Positions 1 to 8,513 of a stretch of DNA of 50,694 bases are shown here, one piece after another. Origin of the DNA: an uncultured Mediterraneibacter sp. GTDB taxonomy: Bacteria > Bacillota > Clostridia > Lachnospirales > Lachnospiraceae. The notes under the pieces are model-generated. The model was not told the origin of the DNA. It ran no database searches and saw only the letters and a program-made list of their open reading frames with translations. Within the stretch, counting starts at the first letter, position 1; each line of letters opens with the position of its first letter. The translations under genes were made by a program, and so were the position numbers. The DNA lies in the NCBI GenBank assembly GCA_944377745.1, contig CALWFV010000023.1, positions 1 to 50,694 on the forward strand. The letters run 5' to 3'.

Positions 1-39
1 TTCTCCTTCTGGAATCGAATATGTGTCGATTCTTCTCAT
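1..39 (-). CDS. Partial CDS, N-terminal 13 codons only (multicopy gene, function unknown)
   Basis: Reading leftward, ATG at 39-37 opens a frame that runs to the window edge without a stop and reads MRRIDTYSIPEGE. The identical start occurs at the other end of the window. A leftward promoter lies at 148-176. The fragment is too short to assign a family. A transposase or another repeated gene is possible because two copies exist, but no motif supports that. Confidence 0.45.
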   Translation of the reverse strand, partial: MRRIDTYSIPEGE

Positions 40-76
40 TGGTTGCTCTTATTTTATTAAGTTTCCGAGACTACAC
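1..76. repeat. Left copy of a 76-bp terminal inverted repeat
   Basis: The first 76 bases are the exact reverse complement of the last 76 bases of the window (50619-50694), and identity stops abruptly at base 77. Each copy holds 37 bases of leader plus the first 13 codons of the same outward-facing reading frame. A 7-bp inverted repeat (GAATCGA/TCGATTC, positions 12-18 and 26-32) lies inside. Because identity reaches the very edge, the repeated unit probably continues outside the window. It may be one end of a mobile or multicopy gene, or an assembly-graph overlap of fixed length. Confidence 0.97.
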
Positions 77-122
77 CTACAATATCGCCGGACATGGCCC
101 GGCGTGTCAGCAATTTCATTTC

Positions 123-143
123 AAAACTTAATAGTTAAGTTTT
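123..143. promoter_or_regulatory. Perfect palindrome, candidate operator
   Basis: AAAACTTAA (123-131) and TTAAGTTTT (135-143) form a 9+9 palindrome around a 3-base centre, starting at the expected start site of the leftward promoter. The half-site TTAAGTTT recurs inside the left repeat (57-64) and as AAACTTAA in the right repeat (50631-50638). This looks like an operator, although a hairpin role cannot be excluded. Confidence 0.45.
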
Positions 144-147
144 TAAT

Positions 148-176
148 AATATAGTATAAAAATGTTAAAATGTCAA
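148..176 (-). promoter_or_regulatory. Sigma-A-type promoter facing the left repeat
   Basis: On the minus strand TTGACA (176-171) is followed after exactly 17 bases by TATATT (153-148). It points out of the window toward the partial gene at 39-1. A perfect palindrome lies at the expected transcription start. Confidence 0.6.
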
Positions 177-217
177 TAGTCTGACAATTTTATTTTGCTC
201 TGACCTTCATCTGCTCT

Positions 218-1684
218 TTACTTCTGGTACTTCGCCGTCTCTGCATACACCTGCCTTCCTCCTGAATATACGCCGGGGCGGCGCAGCTGTCCCATTCCGG
301 TCACAGCTTCCCTGGTTCCGTCCACGGCCGGATCCGCATATTTCACATACCACTTCTGCAGCCGGTCAAACAGTTCGCAGCGTATCTCTTCATATTCCGG
401 ACGAGCGGCCAGGTTCTCTCTTTCTTCGGGATCTTCTGAGAGATGGTAGAGCTCATTTGGACCATACGGATACCGGTGGATATACTTCCAATCCCGGTTG
501 CGTATCATCCTGCTGGAACCGTACTCATCCAGAATAACGACATGGTTATCTGTATCCGACGCCCCGGTCAGCACCGAAGCGAAACTCTTTCCCGGCAGTC
601 CTTCCGGCAGTTCGCCGCCAAGCTCCAGCAGTTCCTTCAGTGTCTGGATGATGTCGTAATGACTGCACATGCTCTCCGTCACCCTGTCTTCAGGGATCAC
701 GCCTCGCCAGCGCGCGATAAACGGAACCTTCACCGCTGTGTCGAACAGGTTGAACGGAAATGTTCCGTTTCCTTTCCCCCATATGCCGTGGTGCCCCATG
801 TTCATGCCATTATCAGCGGTAAATATCACCAGGGTATCATCCCCGATCCCCAGCTCATCCAGCCGGTCCAGGAGACGCCCCACCCCTGCGTCCATGGCAG
901 TGATCGCAGCGTAATATCCCCTGAGGAGCCGCTTTCTCTCTTCCCCGGTGCCCCCCGGCGCAGTAGGGATCAGGTCAGGATGAAGAGGTTCATCCGGCGT
1001 CGCCGTGCACTGGCAGTCGCGGTACAGATCCACATATTCTGCGGGATGCTGATCCGCATCCCACGGATCATGGGGAGCGGTATAGTGGACGCTTATATAA
1101 AAAGGCTGATCTGTAGTCCTGTATCTGTCTGCGTATTTATCGATATCTTCCAGCGCATGCTCTGTGATCAGATCCGTGATATAGCGGTTTTCTATCCTGA
1201 GTTCCCCGTTCTCGATCACATCCGGTTCCATATAAAGGCAGCCCCCTCTTCCGATCGTGAACCAGTCCGTAAACCCATGCTGGGGGCTCATGCTGTCGCC
1301 AAGGTGCCATTTGCCGGCAAGGGCGCAGCAGTAGCCGTTATCCGCGAGCAGATCCGTATAAGTGGTCATACCCTCCAGATAGCGCACCGGCTTATCTTCA
1401 TTGGCAAAATACGGATGATCTTTATATTTCCCAAGTGCATCCCTGTCAAGGCTGCCGCATCGGATCCAGTCGTGGACTCCATGCCGGGAAGGGATCCGTC
1501 CTGTCAGTATGGACGCCCTTGCCGGACTGCATACCGGAGAAGCGCAGAAGAAATTCTCAAATCTCATCCCCTGTTTTGCCAGCCGGTCTAAATTGGGCGT
1601 ATAAATATCTGTATTTCCGGCGCAGCGCATTGCCCACGCCCCCTGATCGTCCGTCAGGACGAACAATATATTTGGTCGTTTCAT
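218..1684 (-). CDS. Cys-type sulfatase (arylsulfatase family)
   Basis: A 488-residue cytoplasmic sulfatase without signal peptide. The N-terminus has the metal-binding LFVLTDDQ segment (D12, D13). C52-S-P-A-R is the C-X-P-X-R signature whose cysteine is converted to formylglycine. GKWHLG (K125), H200/H205, the D291-N292 pair and H298/H299 fit the remaining metal and sulfate ligands. A cysteine rather than serine signature is compatible with anaerobic maturation, and a maturase is encoded at 9930-11045. AGGAG precedes the ATG. The gene is last in the leftward permease-permease-lipoprotein operon, behind a terminator-like hairpin, so it is probably read by leakage through it. Position in a fucosidase locus suggests removal of sulfate from imported fucosylated oligosaccharides. 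The substrate is inferred. Confidence 0.93.
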   Translation of the reverse strand: MKRPNILFVLTDDQGAWAMRCAGNTDIYTPNLDRLAKQGMRFENFFCASPVCSPARASILTGRIPSRHGVHDWIRCGSLDRDALGKYKDHPYFANEDKPVRYLEGMTTYTDLLADNGYCCALAGKWHLGDSMSPQHGFTDWFTIGRGGCLYMEPDVIENGELRIENRYITDLITEHALEDIDKYADRYRTTDQPFYISVHYTAPHDPWDADQHPAEYVDLYRDCQCTATPDEPLHPDLIPTAPGGTGEERKRLLRGYYAAITAMDAGVGRLLDRLDELGIGDDTLVIFTADNGMNMGHHGIWGKGNGTFPFNLFDTAVKVPFIARWRGVIPEDRVTESMCSHYDIIQTLKELLELGGELPEGLPGKSFASVLTGASDTDNHVVILDEYGSSRMIRNRDWKYIHRYPYGPNELYHLSEDPEERENLAARPEYEEIRCELFDRLQKWYVKYADPAVDGTREAVTGMGQLRRPGVYSGGRQVYAETAKYQK

Positions 1685-1723
1685 TTCTAATCTCCTCTTT
1701 CATTTGTAATGTTTTCACTGTTG

Positions 1724-1756
1724 AAAAAACCGGCACGCCGCCTGGCAGTGCCGGTT
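1724..1756 (-). terminator. Hairpin with T-tract after the lipoprotein gene
   Basis: On the minus strand AACCGGCAC (1756-1748) pairs with GTGCCGGTT (1736-1728), followed by a T-run ending at 1724. It lies between the lipoprotein stop and the sulfatase start, so it probably lowers sulfatase expression relative to the lipoprotein and protects the upstream mRNA end. Confidence 0.75.
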
Positions 1757-1793
1757 ATAAAGTTACAGTTCATCCTGTAACATCCTGGATCAT

Positions 1794-3344
1794 TCACTTT
1801 GATGCCTGAAATTCTTCAACCTGGGCTGTCACTTCATCGATCAGATCCTGTGCCCCGTTCGCGTCCAGATCATTAAGAAATGCCGGGATATATTCCTCGG
1901 GATTTACAGATCCTGTCTCCAGAGACGGGCCGTACTCTGCGATCACATTGGTCAGGGCTGCAACCTGGGTCTCCACCGGTGTCATATCAAAAGAGAACCC
2001 GTTATTCTGGGAAATAATAGCAGAATCATTGTATTCCTGGAACAGTTCTTCGATATTGTCCGGATAACTGATATCCCATTTCTGGTTGAACGGTGTGCCG
2101 AACTGCCATCCGTATGTGTAGTCATATCCATTGTCTGCCGGATTCAGTGTCCCTCCCATCGTCCTGTCAACCTGGTCATCGCCGACTGCTGTATAGTGCT
2201 CTCCTTCGATACCATGACGGATCAGTGTTCCCACATATTCGTCTGTGTTCAGAAGGTTGATGAACTCAAGAGCTTTCTCCGTATGCTCGCTTGCTGAAGA
2301 GATTGCAAGGATTCCTCCGCTGAGTACGCTTGTTGTCTCGAATAGCGGATCCATAAGAGATACGAACCCTACTCCGTGTCCGCTTGAATTTGACATCATC
2401 TCTACATTACCCGGTGCATTCTTGATAAAGTAAGAAAACAGCTTTCCGTTGTTGAAATCGTTGTCTCGGTTTGCTGTATCACTATCATAGTTCACCGGAT
2501 CTCCGCCGAGATATCCTGCTTTGTTCCAGGAATAAGCAATCTTGCAATAATTCATATATTCTTCACTTGCATACTGGTTGAACACGGTCTGTCCTGCCAT
2601 ATCCTTGAAGTTGTCATACTCCGGTACTGCCGCAACTGCCGGGAGTGTGGAGTTTCCGGTAAGGGATTCATATGGAGCCGCCATGGGCCAGGCATTGACA
2701 AGTCCGGATACACCGATCACATCCTGCCCTGCCGCCTTCGACTTCTCGGCAACAACCTCAAGGACTTTTGTGTAATCATCCAGAGTGGCAACCTGACTCA
2801 TATCGATTCCATATTCCTCGGCAAGATCGCTGTTATACACAATACCGCCCTGCCATCCCATTTCTTTATAGGAAGGAACACCGTAAATCTCTCCGTCAAC
2901 CTTTACTGTATCCCATACTTCCTGGGGGATAAAATCATAAGTATCTTTCGCATATTCCGGAAGGAGCTCTGTGATATCCATAAATGCATCCTTGCCTACG
3001 AACTGGAGATAATCCGTCGTCCAGTTTGCCGTAAAGCAGATGTCAAAATATTCTCCTGCATTGATCAGATTCGGCATTTTTTCTTTATAATCCGGATTGG
3101 CGATCACATTGTAGTCAATCTCCACCCCAATCTTATCCCGTGTATACTCGTTAAGTTTCTCGATCACCTTGTCTGTATCTGCAGCCACCGGATTGATGGA
3201 CATATACCATGTCAGTGTAGTGATGCCATCCTCATTACTGCTGCTGTTGTCTGACCCAGCTTTCTTTCCGCATCCCGCCAGCATACCTGCTGTCATAGCT
3301 GCCGCAAGCCCAATACTGAGTAACCGTTTTGTCCTTAGTTTCAT
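1794..3344 (-). CDS. Sugar ABC transporter substrate-binding lipoprotein (LplA/YtcQ type)
   Basis: A 516-residue lipoprotein. The signal peptide ends in a lipobox with the lipidated cysteine at C25 (LAGC), followed by a Ser/Asn-rich linker. It should be anchored outside the membrane and deliver oligosaccharides to the permeases encoded just upstream at 3408-5321. The length and the helical C-terminus match family-1 binding proteins of the LplA group, which carry a DUF3502-type C-terminal region. AGGAGG lies 8 bases before the ATG. Unlike the other two importers here, the binding protein follows its permeases. Context with sulfatase and GH29 fucosidase suggests a sulfated or fucosylated ligand (inference). 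Confidence 0.92.
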   Translation of the reverse strand: MKLRTKRLLSIGLAAAMTAGMLAGCGKKAGSDNSSSNEDGITTLTWYMSINPVAADTDKVIEKLNEYTRDKIGVEIDYNVIANPDYKEKMPNLINAGEYFDICFTANWTTDYLQFVGKDAFMDITELLPEYAKDTYDFIPQEVWDTVKVDGEIYGVPSYKEMGWQGGIVYNSDLAEEYGIDMSQVATLDDYTKVLEVVAEKSKAAGQDVIGVSGLVNAWPMAAPYESLTGNSTLPAVAAVPEYDNFKDMAGQTVFNQYASEEYMNYCKIAYSWNKAGYLGGDPVNYDSDTANRDNDFNNGKLFSYFIKNAPGNVEMMSNSSGHGVGFVSLMDPLFETTSVLSGGILAISSASEHTEKALEFINLLNTDEYVGTLIRHGIEGEHYTAVGDDQVDRTMGGTLNPADNGYDYTYGWQFGTPFNQKWDISYPDNIEELFQEYNDSAIISQNNGFSFDMTPVETQVAALTNVIAEYGPSLETGSVNPEEYIPAFLNDLDANGAQDLIDEVTAQVEEFQASK

Positions 3345-3407
3345 AATCTTTCCTCCTTTTTGAAATTTTATTTACCAAAACGCTCTGCGTTCTGAATACA
3401 TAACACA

Positions 3408-4349
3408 TCAGCCTTTAACTCCGCCGACAGTAAGCCCTTTTACGAAATATTTCTGGAAGTACGGATACGCCAGAAGAATCGGAAGGACGACCAGCACGGT
3501 AAGAGCCATACGGCCGCTGTCTGTCGGCGCACTGGCTGCCATCTCTGCGTATTCCAGAGCATTTGCCGAAGACTGTTTCATAAATTCCAGGCTGTTCTGC
3601 ATACTCCACAGCAATGTCTGTACCGGATATTTTTCCTGATCTACGATATAAAGCATTCCAAGGAACCAGTCGTTCCAGTATGCGATCATCGTAAACAGGC
3701 CGATGGTTGCGATCCCCGGCTTGGAGAGCGGAAGCACAATCCTGAAAAACGTCTTAAACTCGCTGGCGCCATCCACTCTCGCGGCTTCTATCAGTTCAAC
3801 CGGTATGCTCTTATAGAATGTCCTGAGCACTACAATGTAAAACGCATTGAACGACATCGGGAAGATCAGCGCCCATACGCTGTTTCCCAGCCCAAGGATC
3901 TGTGTGTTCACCATATATGTTGCAACGATCCCGCCATTGAACAGCATGGTAAAGAGCATCAGAAGCGTAAATATCCTGTTGTATGCGTAATCGCTCCGGC
4001 TGAGCACATATGCAAAACTTGCACTGATCGCCAGACTGAACACCGTTCCCACTACGGTCACAAAGATCGTAATTCCGTAAGAGCGGATCAGCTGATCCCC
4101 CAGCCGAAAGAAGAACTCATATGCAGCCAGGCTCCACTCGGACGGGAAAAAGCTGTATCCGTTCTCAAAGATGCTCTGCTCACTGCTGAAGGACACGATC
4201 ACTACGAGCAAAAGCGGCAGCACACAGGCTAAAGTCCATATGGCAAACCAGATATTCAGCACGATATCAGCTTTCTTAGATATCCGGTTTATCGTCAGCT
4301 CAGGAACCCCTTCATCCCTGTTCTTTTTCTTTTTAAATACACTTATCAT
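3408..4349 (-). CDS. ABC transporter permease (LplC/YtcP type)
   Basis: 313-residue inner-membrane permease with a first transmembrane segment near residues 30-55 and further hydrophobic segments typical of the MalG-like carbohydrate permeases. The EAA loop is visible as VELIEAARVDGASEFKTFFR followed by LPLSKPG, where the ATPase docks. The C-terminus ends VKGLTVGGVKG, as is usual in this group. It starts 15 bases after the other permease and is followed by the lipoprotein gene. No ATPase gene accompanies the set. Confidence 0.93.
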   Translation of the reverse strand: MISVFKKKKNRDEGVPELTINRISKKADIVLNIWFAIWTLACVLPLLLVVIVSFSSEQSIFENGYSFFPSEWSLAAYEFFFRLGDQLIRSYGITIFVTVVGTVFSLAISASFAYVLSRSDYAYNRIFTLLMLFTMLFNGGIVATYMVNTQILGLGNSVWALIFPMSFNAFYIVVLRTFYKSIPVELIEAARVDGASEFKTFFRIVLPLSKPGIATIGLFTMIAYWNDWFLGMLYIVDQEKYPVQTLLWSMQNSLEFMKQSSANALEYAEMAASAPTDSGRMALTVLVVLPILLAYPYFQKYFVKGLTVGGVKG

Positions 4350-4364
4350 CCGTAACCCCTCCTG

Positions 4365-5321
4365 TCAGAATAATGCGCTGTCCGGATCTATCTTCCGCAC
4401 GACAAGGTTTGTTCCTACCACAAGGACAAATCCCACAACCGACTGGTAAAGGCTTGCCGCAGACGCCATGCCGACATTGCCGGTCTCTTTGAGTGCTCTG
4501 TATACATATGTGTCAATAACCTGTGTCACGTCGTACAGCGGTCCCGAATCTCTCGGGAGCTGGAAAAACAGACCGAAATCAGCGTAGAAAATCTTTCCGA
4601 TCGCCAGGATCGTCAGGACGATCATCATTGATTTCAAACATGGCAGTGTGATATTTTTGATCTGCTGCCATTTCGTCGCCCCGTCGATCACCGCCGCTTC
4701 GTAGTAATCGTTAGGGATACCGGTAAGGGAACTCAGGTACATGACCGTAGAGTAACCGATCGTCTTCCAGATCTGGAAAAAGGTCAGGATAAACGGCCAT
4801 TTTCCAGGATCAGCATACCAGTTTACCCCTTCAAATCCAAAGTACGCTAGAAGATGATTGAACAGGCCGTCGTCTACACTGAACAATGAAAACGCCATAA
4901 AGGAAACTACAACCCACGACAGGAAGTAAGGAGCCATAAAGATTGTCTGATAAATCTTCGCCCTGCGCTTCTTAAGAAGCTCGTTCAGACCGATCGCCAT
5001 GGCCACTGCCATCACAAGATCCAGCAAAATGAACAGACCGTTGTACATCAGCGTGTTGCGGGTAATGATCCATGCATCTGTTGTCTTGAACAGAAAATCA
5101 AAATTTTTAAACCCGATCCATTCACTCCCGAATATGCCCCCTCTTACGCTGAAGCGCTTAAACGCCAGAAGCAGTCCCGACATGGGAAGATAACGGAACA
5201 GGATCATAACGATCAATCCCGGAGCAGCCATGATAGTCAATGGAAGATTCTTTTTGAATACATACCAGAAACCTTTTTTCTTTTTTTTCACAACAGACGG
5301 GTTTGTTTTTACAGTTTTCAT
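4365..5321 (-). CDS. ABC transporter permease (LplB type)
   Basis: 318-residue permease and first gene of the leftward operon. A basic N-terminus leads into hydrophobic segments, the first around residues 28-48 (LTIMAAPGLIVMILFRYLPM, a hallmark of LplB/UgpA proteins). The EAA loop reads YYEAAVIDGATKWQQIKNI followed by TLPCLKS. It pairs with the LplC-type permease to form the channel. The promoter region is shared with the divergent YesN/YesM genes, so the sensor pair most likely controls this importer. Confidence 0.93.
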   Translation of the reverse strand: MKTVKTNPSVVKKKKKGFWYVFKKNLPLTIMAAPGLIVMILFRYLPMSGLLLAFKRFSVRGGIFGSEWIGFKNFDFLFKTTDAWIITRNTLMYNGLFILLDLVMAVAMAIGLNELLKKRRAKIYQTIFMAPYFLSWVVVSFMAFSLFSVDDGLFNHLLAYFGFEGVNWYADPGKWPFILTFFQIWKTIGYSTVMYLSSLTGIPNDYYEAAVIDGATKWQQIKNITLPCLKSMMIVLTILAIGKIFYADFGLFFQLPRDSGPLYDVTQVIDTYVYRALKETGNVGMASAASLYQSVVGFVLVVGTNLVVRKIDPDSALF

Positions 5322-5360
5322 AACATCCCCCTTTTCTTTCCTCGTTCTTTTTCTACATCA

Positions 5361-5390
5361 AGTGTAGCATCCGCATCCTCTTCTCAACAA
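5361..5390 (-). promoter_or_regulatory. Candidate leftward promoter of the importer 1 operon
   Basis: On the minus strand TTGTTG (5390-5385), an 18-base spacer and TACACT (5366-5361) preceded by TGC (extended -10). It lies about 40 bases upstream of the first permease start. The -35 is weak, as expected for a promoter that needs an AraC-type activator. Confidence 0.45.
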
Positions 5391-5478
5391 CGGCACAAAT
5401 TTTATATGAGGTGCATCTTTTTTATATATTGCTTTCTGCCTAAAAAAAACATCTCCACTCATTAATTTTAGGAAATAA

Positions 5479-5508
5479 TTCACAAATCCGGCAGGCTTAT
5501 GCTATAAT
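5479..5508 (+). promoter_or_regulatory. Promoter of the yesN-yesM-fucosidase operon
   Basis: TTCACA (5479-5484), 18-base spacer, TATAAT (5503-5508) with an upstream TGC giving an extended -10. It lies about 60 bases before the response-regulator start, which has an AGGAGGAGG ribosome site at 5551-5559. Confidence 0.65.
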
Positions 5509-5569
5509 ACCCGATGATCATCACAGATCGTTATCGAACGGGAACTACAGAGGAGGAGGAAGAAAACTT

Positions 5570-6664
5570 ATGATAAAAGTACTGCTTGTGGACGACGATT
5601 ACCTTGCCCTTGAAGGGCTGTGCCAGATGCTGAACTGGGATGATTTCAACGGGGAACTGGCAGGCTGCGCCACGGATGGCCTGGAAGCTGTCTCCATGAT
5701 CGAGGCCGATCCTCCTGATGTAGTTGTGGCAGATATCAAGATGCCCCGCATGGACGGCATGGAACTTTCACGCTATCTGTTCGAAAACCACCGCGGCACA
5801 CGCATCATCCTTCTGAGCGGCCACAGCGAATTTGAATATGCGCAGAAAGCACTGCAGTATCGCGTGACAGATTATATCCTGAAGCCGGTCACCCGGCAGA
5901 AGATAAAAGAACTGCAGACTCTTCTGACAAAGATCGACACAGAACTTGCCGCAAAGAAAGAAATCCGGCGTCTGACAGGGAGCGAAGCGCTGAAAGACCG
6001 CCTGCTCTCCCTTCTGAGGCGGGGAGATGAAAAAGCCGTCTTCGAATTTCTGCATGAAGGAGTACTTGCTGAAGCACTCCTCCACGACACTGCGGGTACC
6101 CTGGGTTCTACGCTTTTAAACTATACCTTTGCTTATCAGAATGAGATCAGAAAAGACAAGTCCTCTATTGAAGACCTGAAAAAGCAGGGAATGGAAGACT
6201 ACTGGAAACTCAGTTCACCTCCGGAGCGGATCTCTTATCTCTACACCCGCTGCCAGGAACTTATGTCCTTTGCCCGAAACAGGAAAAGCGAATATGAGCA
6301 GCCGATTGTTGCACACTGTATCCAGATGATCCAGGAATGTTTCTCTGATCCCGGCTTTAATATTTCTCAGCTTGCGGACCGGTCCAATCTTTCTCTGCCT
6401 TACCTGAGTACAGTCTTTAAACAGGCAATGGGGCAGACGATCAGCAGCTACCTCTCGCAGCAGCGCCTGCTCTGCGCCCAGAAACTGCTGCAGGATATTT
6501 CCATCCCCATCAAAGATGTCTGTGCCCGGTCCGGATACGAAGATCCTCACTATTTCGCCAGGTCGTTTAAAAAACAGACCGGCATGACACCAAGCGAATA
6601 CCGTAATCTCTACAGTTCCAGGGATCTGCATCCTGATCTTCCCGAAAAGGAGGCGAAGCCATGA
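5570..6664 (+). CDS. AraC-type response regulator (YesN-like)
   Basis: 364 residues. The N-terminal receiver domain has the acidic pocket D8-D10 and the phospho-acceptor D55 (VVVADIKMPRMDG). A variable linker follows, then two AraC helix-turn-helix motifs in the last 100 residues (ISQLADRSNLSLPYLSTVFK and the second with SGYEDPHYFARSFKKQTGMTP). It is the cytoplasmic partner of the kinase that follows with an ATGA overlap. The divergent importer and the downstream fucosidase are the expected targets. AraC regulators of this class normally activate sugar-uptake operons. Confidence 0.94.
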   Translation: MIKVLLVDDDYLALEGLCQMLNWDDFNGELAGCATDGLEAVSMIEADPPDVVVADIKMPRMDGMELSRYLFENHRGTRIILLSGHSEFEYAQKALQYRVTDYILKPVTRQKIKELQTLLTKIDTELAAKKEIRRLTGSEALKDRLLSLLRRGDEKAVFEFLHEGVLAEALLHDTAGTLGSTLLNYTFAYQNEIRKDKSSIEDLKKQGMEDYWKLSSPPERISYLYTRCQELMSFARNRKSEYEQPIVAHCIQMIQECFSDPGFNISQLADRSNLSLPYLSTVFKQAMGQTISSYLSQQRLLCAQKLLQDISIPIKDVCARSGYEDPHYFARSFKKQTGMTPSEYRNLYSSRDLHPDLPEKEAKP

Positions 6665-8445
6665 GCATCACAAAACGCAGCTTCATGATCATATGTGTGA
6701 TCATTTCCGGCATACTGCTCACACTGGATGTGGTCACCTACGGTCTCTTTCGATATTCTATTACTGAACAGATACTGGCCTCCTATGATACGCTGGTGGA
6801 CGCCAACAACTCCCTTTGCCGTCTTTTCACGCAGGAGCTGGACCAGCTCACTTATATGTATACTTCAGATGAAGAGCTGGGCGATCTTCTCTCCATGCCC
6901 GTAGGCAATGACCGCCTGGAGGACCTTCAGACAAAATCCAGGCTCTACAGCCGGATGGCCTATATCCTGAATTCCCAGAGTGCACTGTCTAACAAGGGAT
7001 TTTCTTCTGTACTTTATATCAATCCAGAGCTCCCGGTAAGCACTCTCTTCAGTTCCGCCGCAACTGTCCAGCACGTCAGCCGTCTTTTCAGCGCAGAGAT
7101 TGTTCTTGACGAAGACTGGTACAACCATGCTCTTGACCAGGTTTCCCGCCAGTATATCTTTGTAGACGAAGAAGGCGGGTTCCTCTGTTTTGCCAAAAAG
7201 CTCCAGAACAGCCATTATTCCGGTCCCCGCCTGGCTGACGGAGTCGGAGTGCTCCTCTGCCGCGTGCCCGCAAACCGTATCCCGCAGATTTTTTCTTTTC
7301 ATCCTCTTACAACCCACAGCGGATTTGCGCTTTTCAGCCGGGACGGAGCGCTTTTATACCAGTCGGACACACTCCCCGATCTGTCGGATGCCGCTGAACA
7401 GTTTCTGGGCGATACGTCCCATCAGGAACTGGGCCTGAACGGCAGTCCTTATATTTACAGTTCGGCGGAACTCGACTGGGGACTCCATCTCCTCTTCCTT
7501 ACGCCGTACAGTGACATTACAGAACAGCTCCATACGATCATGGTCCCCTATCTGTTCTGCTCACTCTTTTTCCTCGCCATCGGCGCACTGTCCTCTCTTC
7601 TGCTCTCAAGGGGCATTACCCGGCCGGTGGTCCAGCTGACCCGGAAGATCGAAAGTATCGAGGACATACGAAGCGTAGATCTCGAAACATTTTCAGGTTC
7701 AGGTCCACCGGAGATCCGTCGGCTGAACGCCAGTTTCGCTGACCTGATCCGCCGTGTCAACCGTCTGAATGAACAGATCCAGAAGTCTGCGGAGCAAAGA
7801 AGGATCAGTGAACTGAAAGCGCTCCAGGCACAGATGAACCCGCACTTTGTCCTAAATGCCATGAACACCGTAAATTACATGGCGCTGATGCGCGAGCAGG
7901 ATGATATCGCCGCCACGGTAGATTCTATCGCAAACCTGATGCGCTATAGTATCACGGATCCGGACCAGCTTGTCAGCATTCACACAGAGGTGGAAAATAT
8001 CAGGGAGTATATCTCGATCTATACACTGCGTTTCCGGCAGGAAATACGCCTTGAGATCTCAGCGGACCGTCCGGATACGGAAATCTTCATCCCGAAATTC
8101 ACTCTGCAGCCTCTGGTGGAAAATTCAATCCGCCATGGGATCACGCGCCAGGATTCCGGTATCACCGTCTTCCTGCGGGCATGGGAAGAAGGCGACAGGA
8201 TCTGTGTACAGGTGACCGATACAGGAAGGGGTGCGGATCCCGACAAACTCAATGCCTATCTCCGTTACGAAGATGTGGATCTGAAAGTATCCCACGGCTT
8301 CGGTATCCGCAACGTAAACGAACGCATTCGTCTGCATTTCGGCGGTGAGAGCGGCCTTTCATTTTCTATTGATGAAAACGGCCGGCTTGCTGCTACACTT
8401 GTGATCTGCCAGGATAAAAAAAGTACACCTGATGAAAAGAAATGA
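6661..8445 (+). CDS. Sensor histidine kinase (YesM-like)
   Basis: 594 residues. A transmembrane helix at about 8-32 and a second near 297-320 flank an extracellular sensor domain of roughly 260 residues, followed by HAMP. The His_kinase domain has the phospho-acceptor H395 in QMNPHFVLNAMN, and the ATPase domain has the N-box LVENSIRHG. It overlaps the response regulator by ATGA, implying coupled translation. It likely senses extracellular sugar, or the loaded lipoprotein, and signals to YesN. Confidence 0.94.
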   Translation: MSITKRSFMIICVIISGILLTLDVVTYGLFRYSITEQILASYDTLVDANNSLCRLFTQELDQLTYMYTSDEELGDLLSMPVGNDRLEDLQTKSRLYSRMAYILNSQSALSNKGFSSVLYINPELPVSTLFSSAATVQHVSRLFSAEIVLDEDWYNHALDQVSRQYIFVDEEGGFLCFAKKLQNSHYSGPRLADGVGVLLCRVPANRIPQIFSFHPLTTHSGFALFSRDGALLYQSDTLPDLSDAAEQFLGDTSHQELGLNGSPYIYSSAELDWGLHLLFLTPYSDITEQLHTIMVPYLFCSLFFLAIGALSSLLLSRGITRPVVQLTRKIESIEDIRSVDLETFSGSGPPEIRRLNASFADLIRRVNRLNEQIQKSAEQRRISELKALQAQMNPHFVLNAMNTVNYMALMREQDDIAATVDSIANLMRYSITDPDQLVSIHTEVENIREYISIYTLRFRQEIRLEISADRPDTEIFIPKFTLQPLVENSIRHGITRQDSGITVFLRAWEEGDRICVQVTDTGRGADPDKLNAYLRYEDVDLKVSHGFGIRNVNERIRLHFGGESGLSFSIDENGRLAATLVICQDKKSTPDEKK

Positions 8446-8513
8446 CACTTTCCAATATGACAGCCAGGCGGTATATTAGAGTAAACCGGATAAAAGAAAA
8501 GGAGCAGAAGATC

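Noticed and set aside
86-104. CGCCGG/CCGGCG hairpin as a terminator
   Set aside because: The stem is GC-rich, but no T-tract follows in either direction; it may still be a structure in the leader.
443-1591. 382-codon open frame on the plus strand across the sulfatase gene
   Set aside because: It is antisense to a gene with complete catalytic motifs and has no recognisable domain or ribosome site.
8442-8513. Upstream ATG extending the fucosidase by 24 residues
   Set aside because: It overlaps the kinase stop without a ribosome site, while ATG 8514 has AAAGGAG at correct distance and a normal GH29 start.
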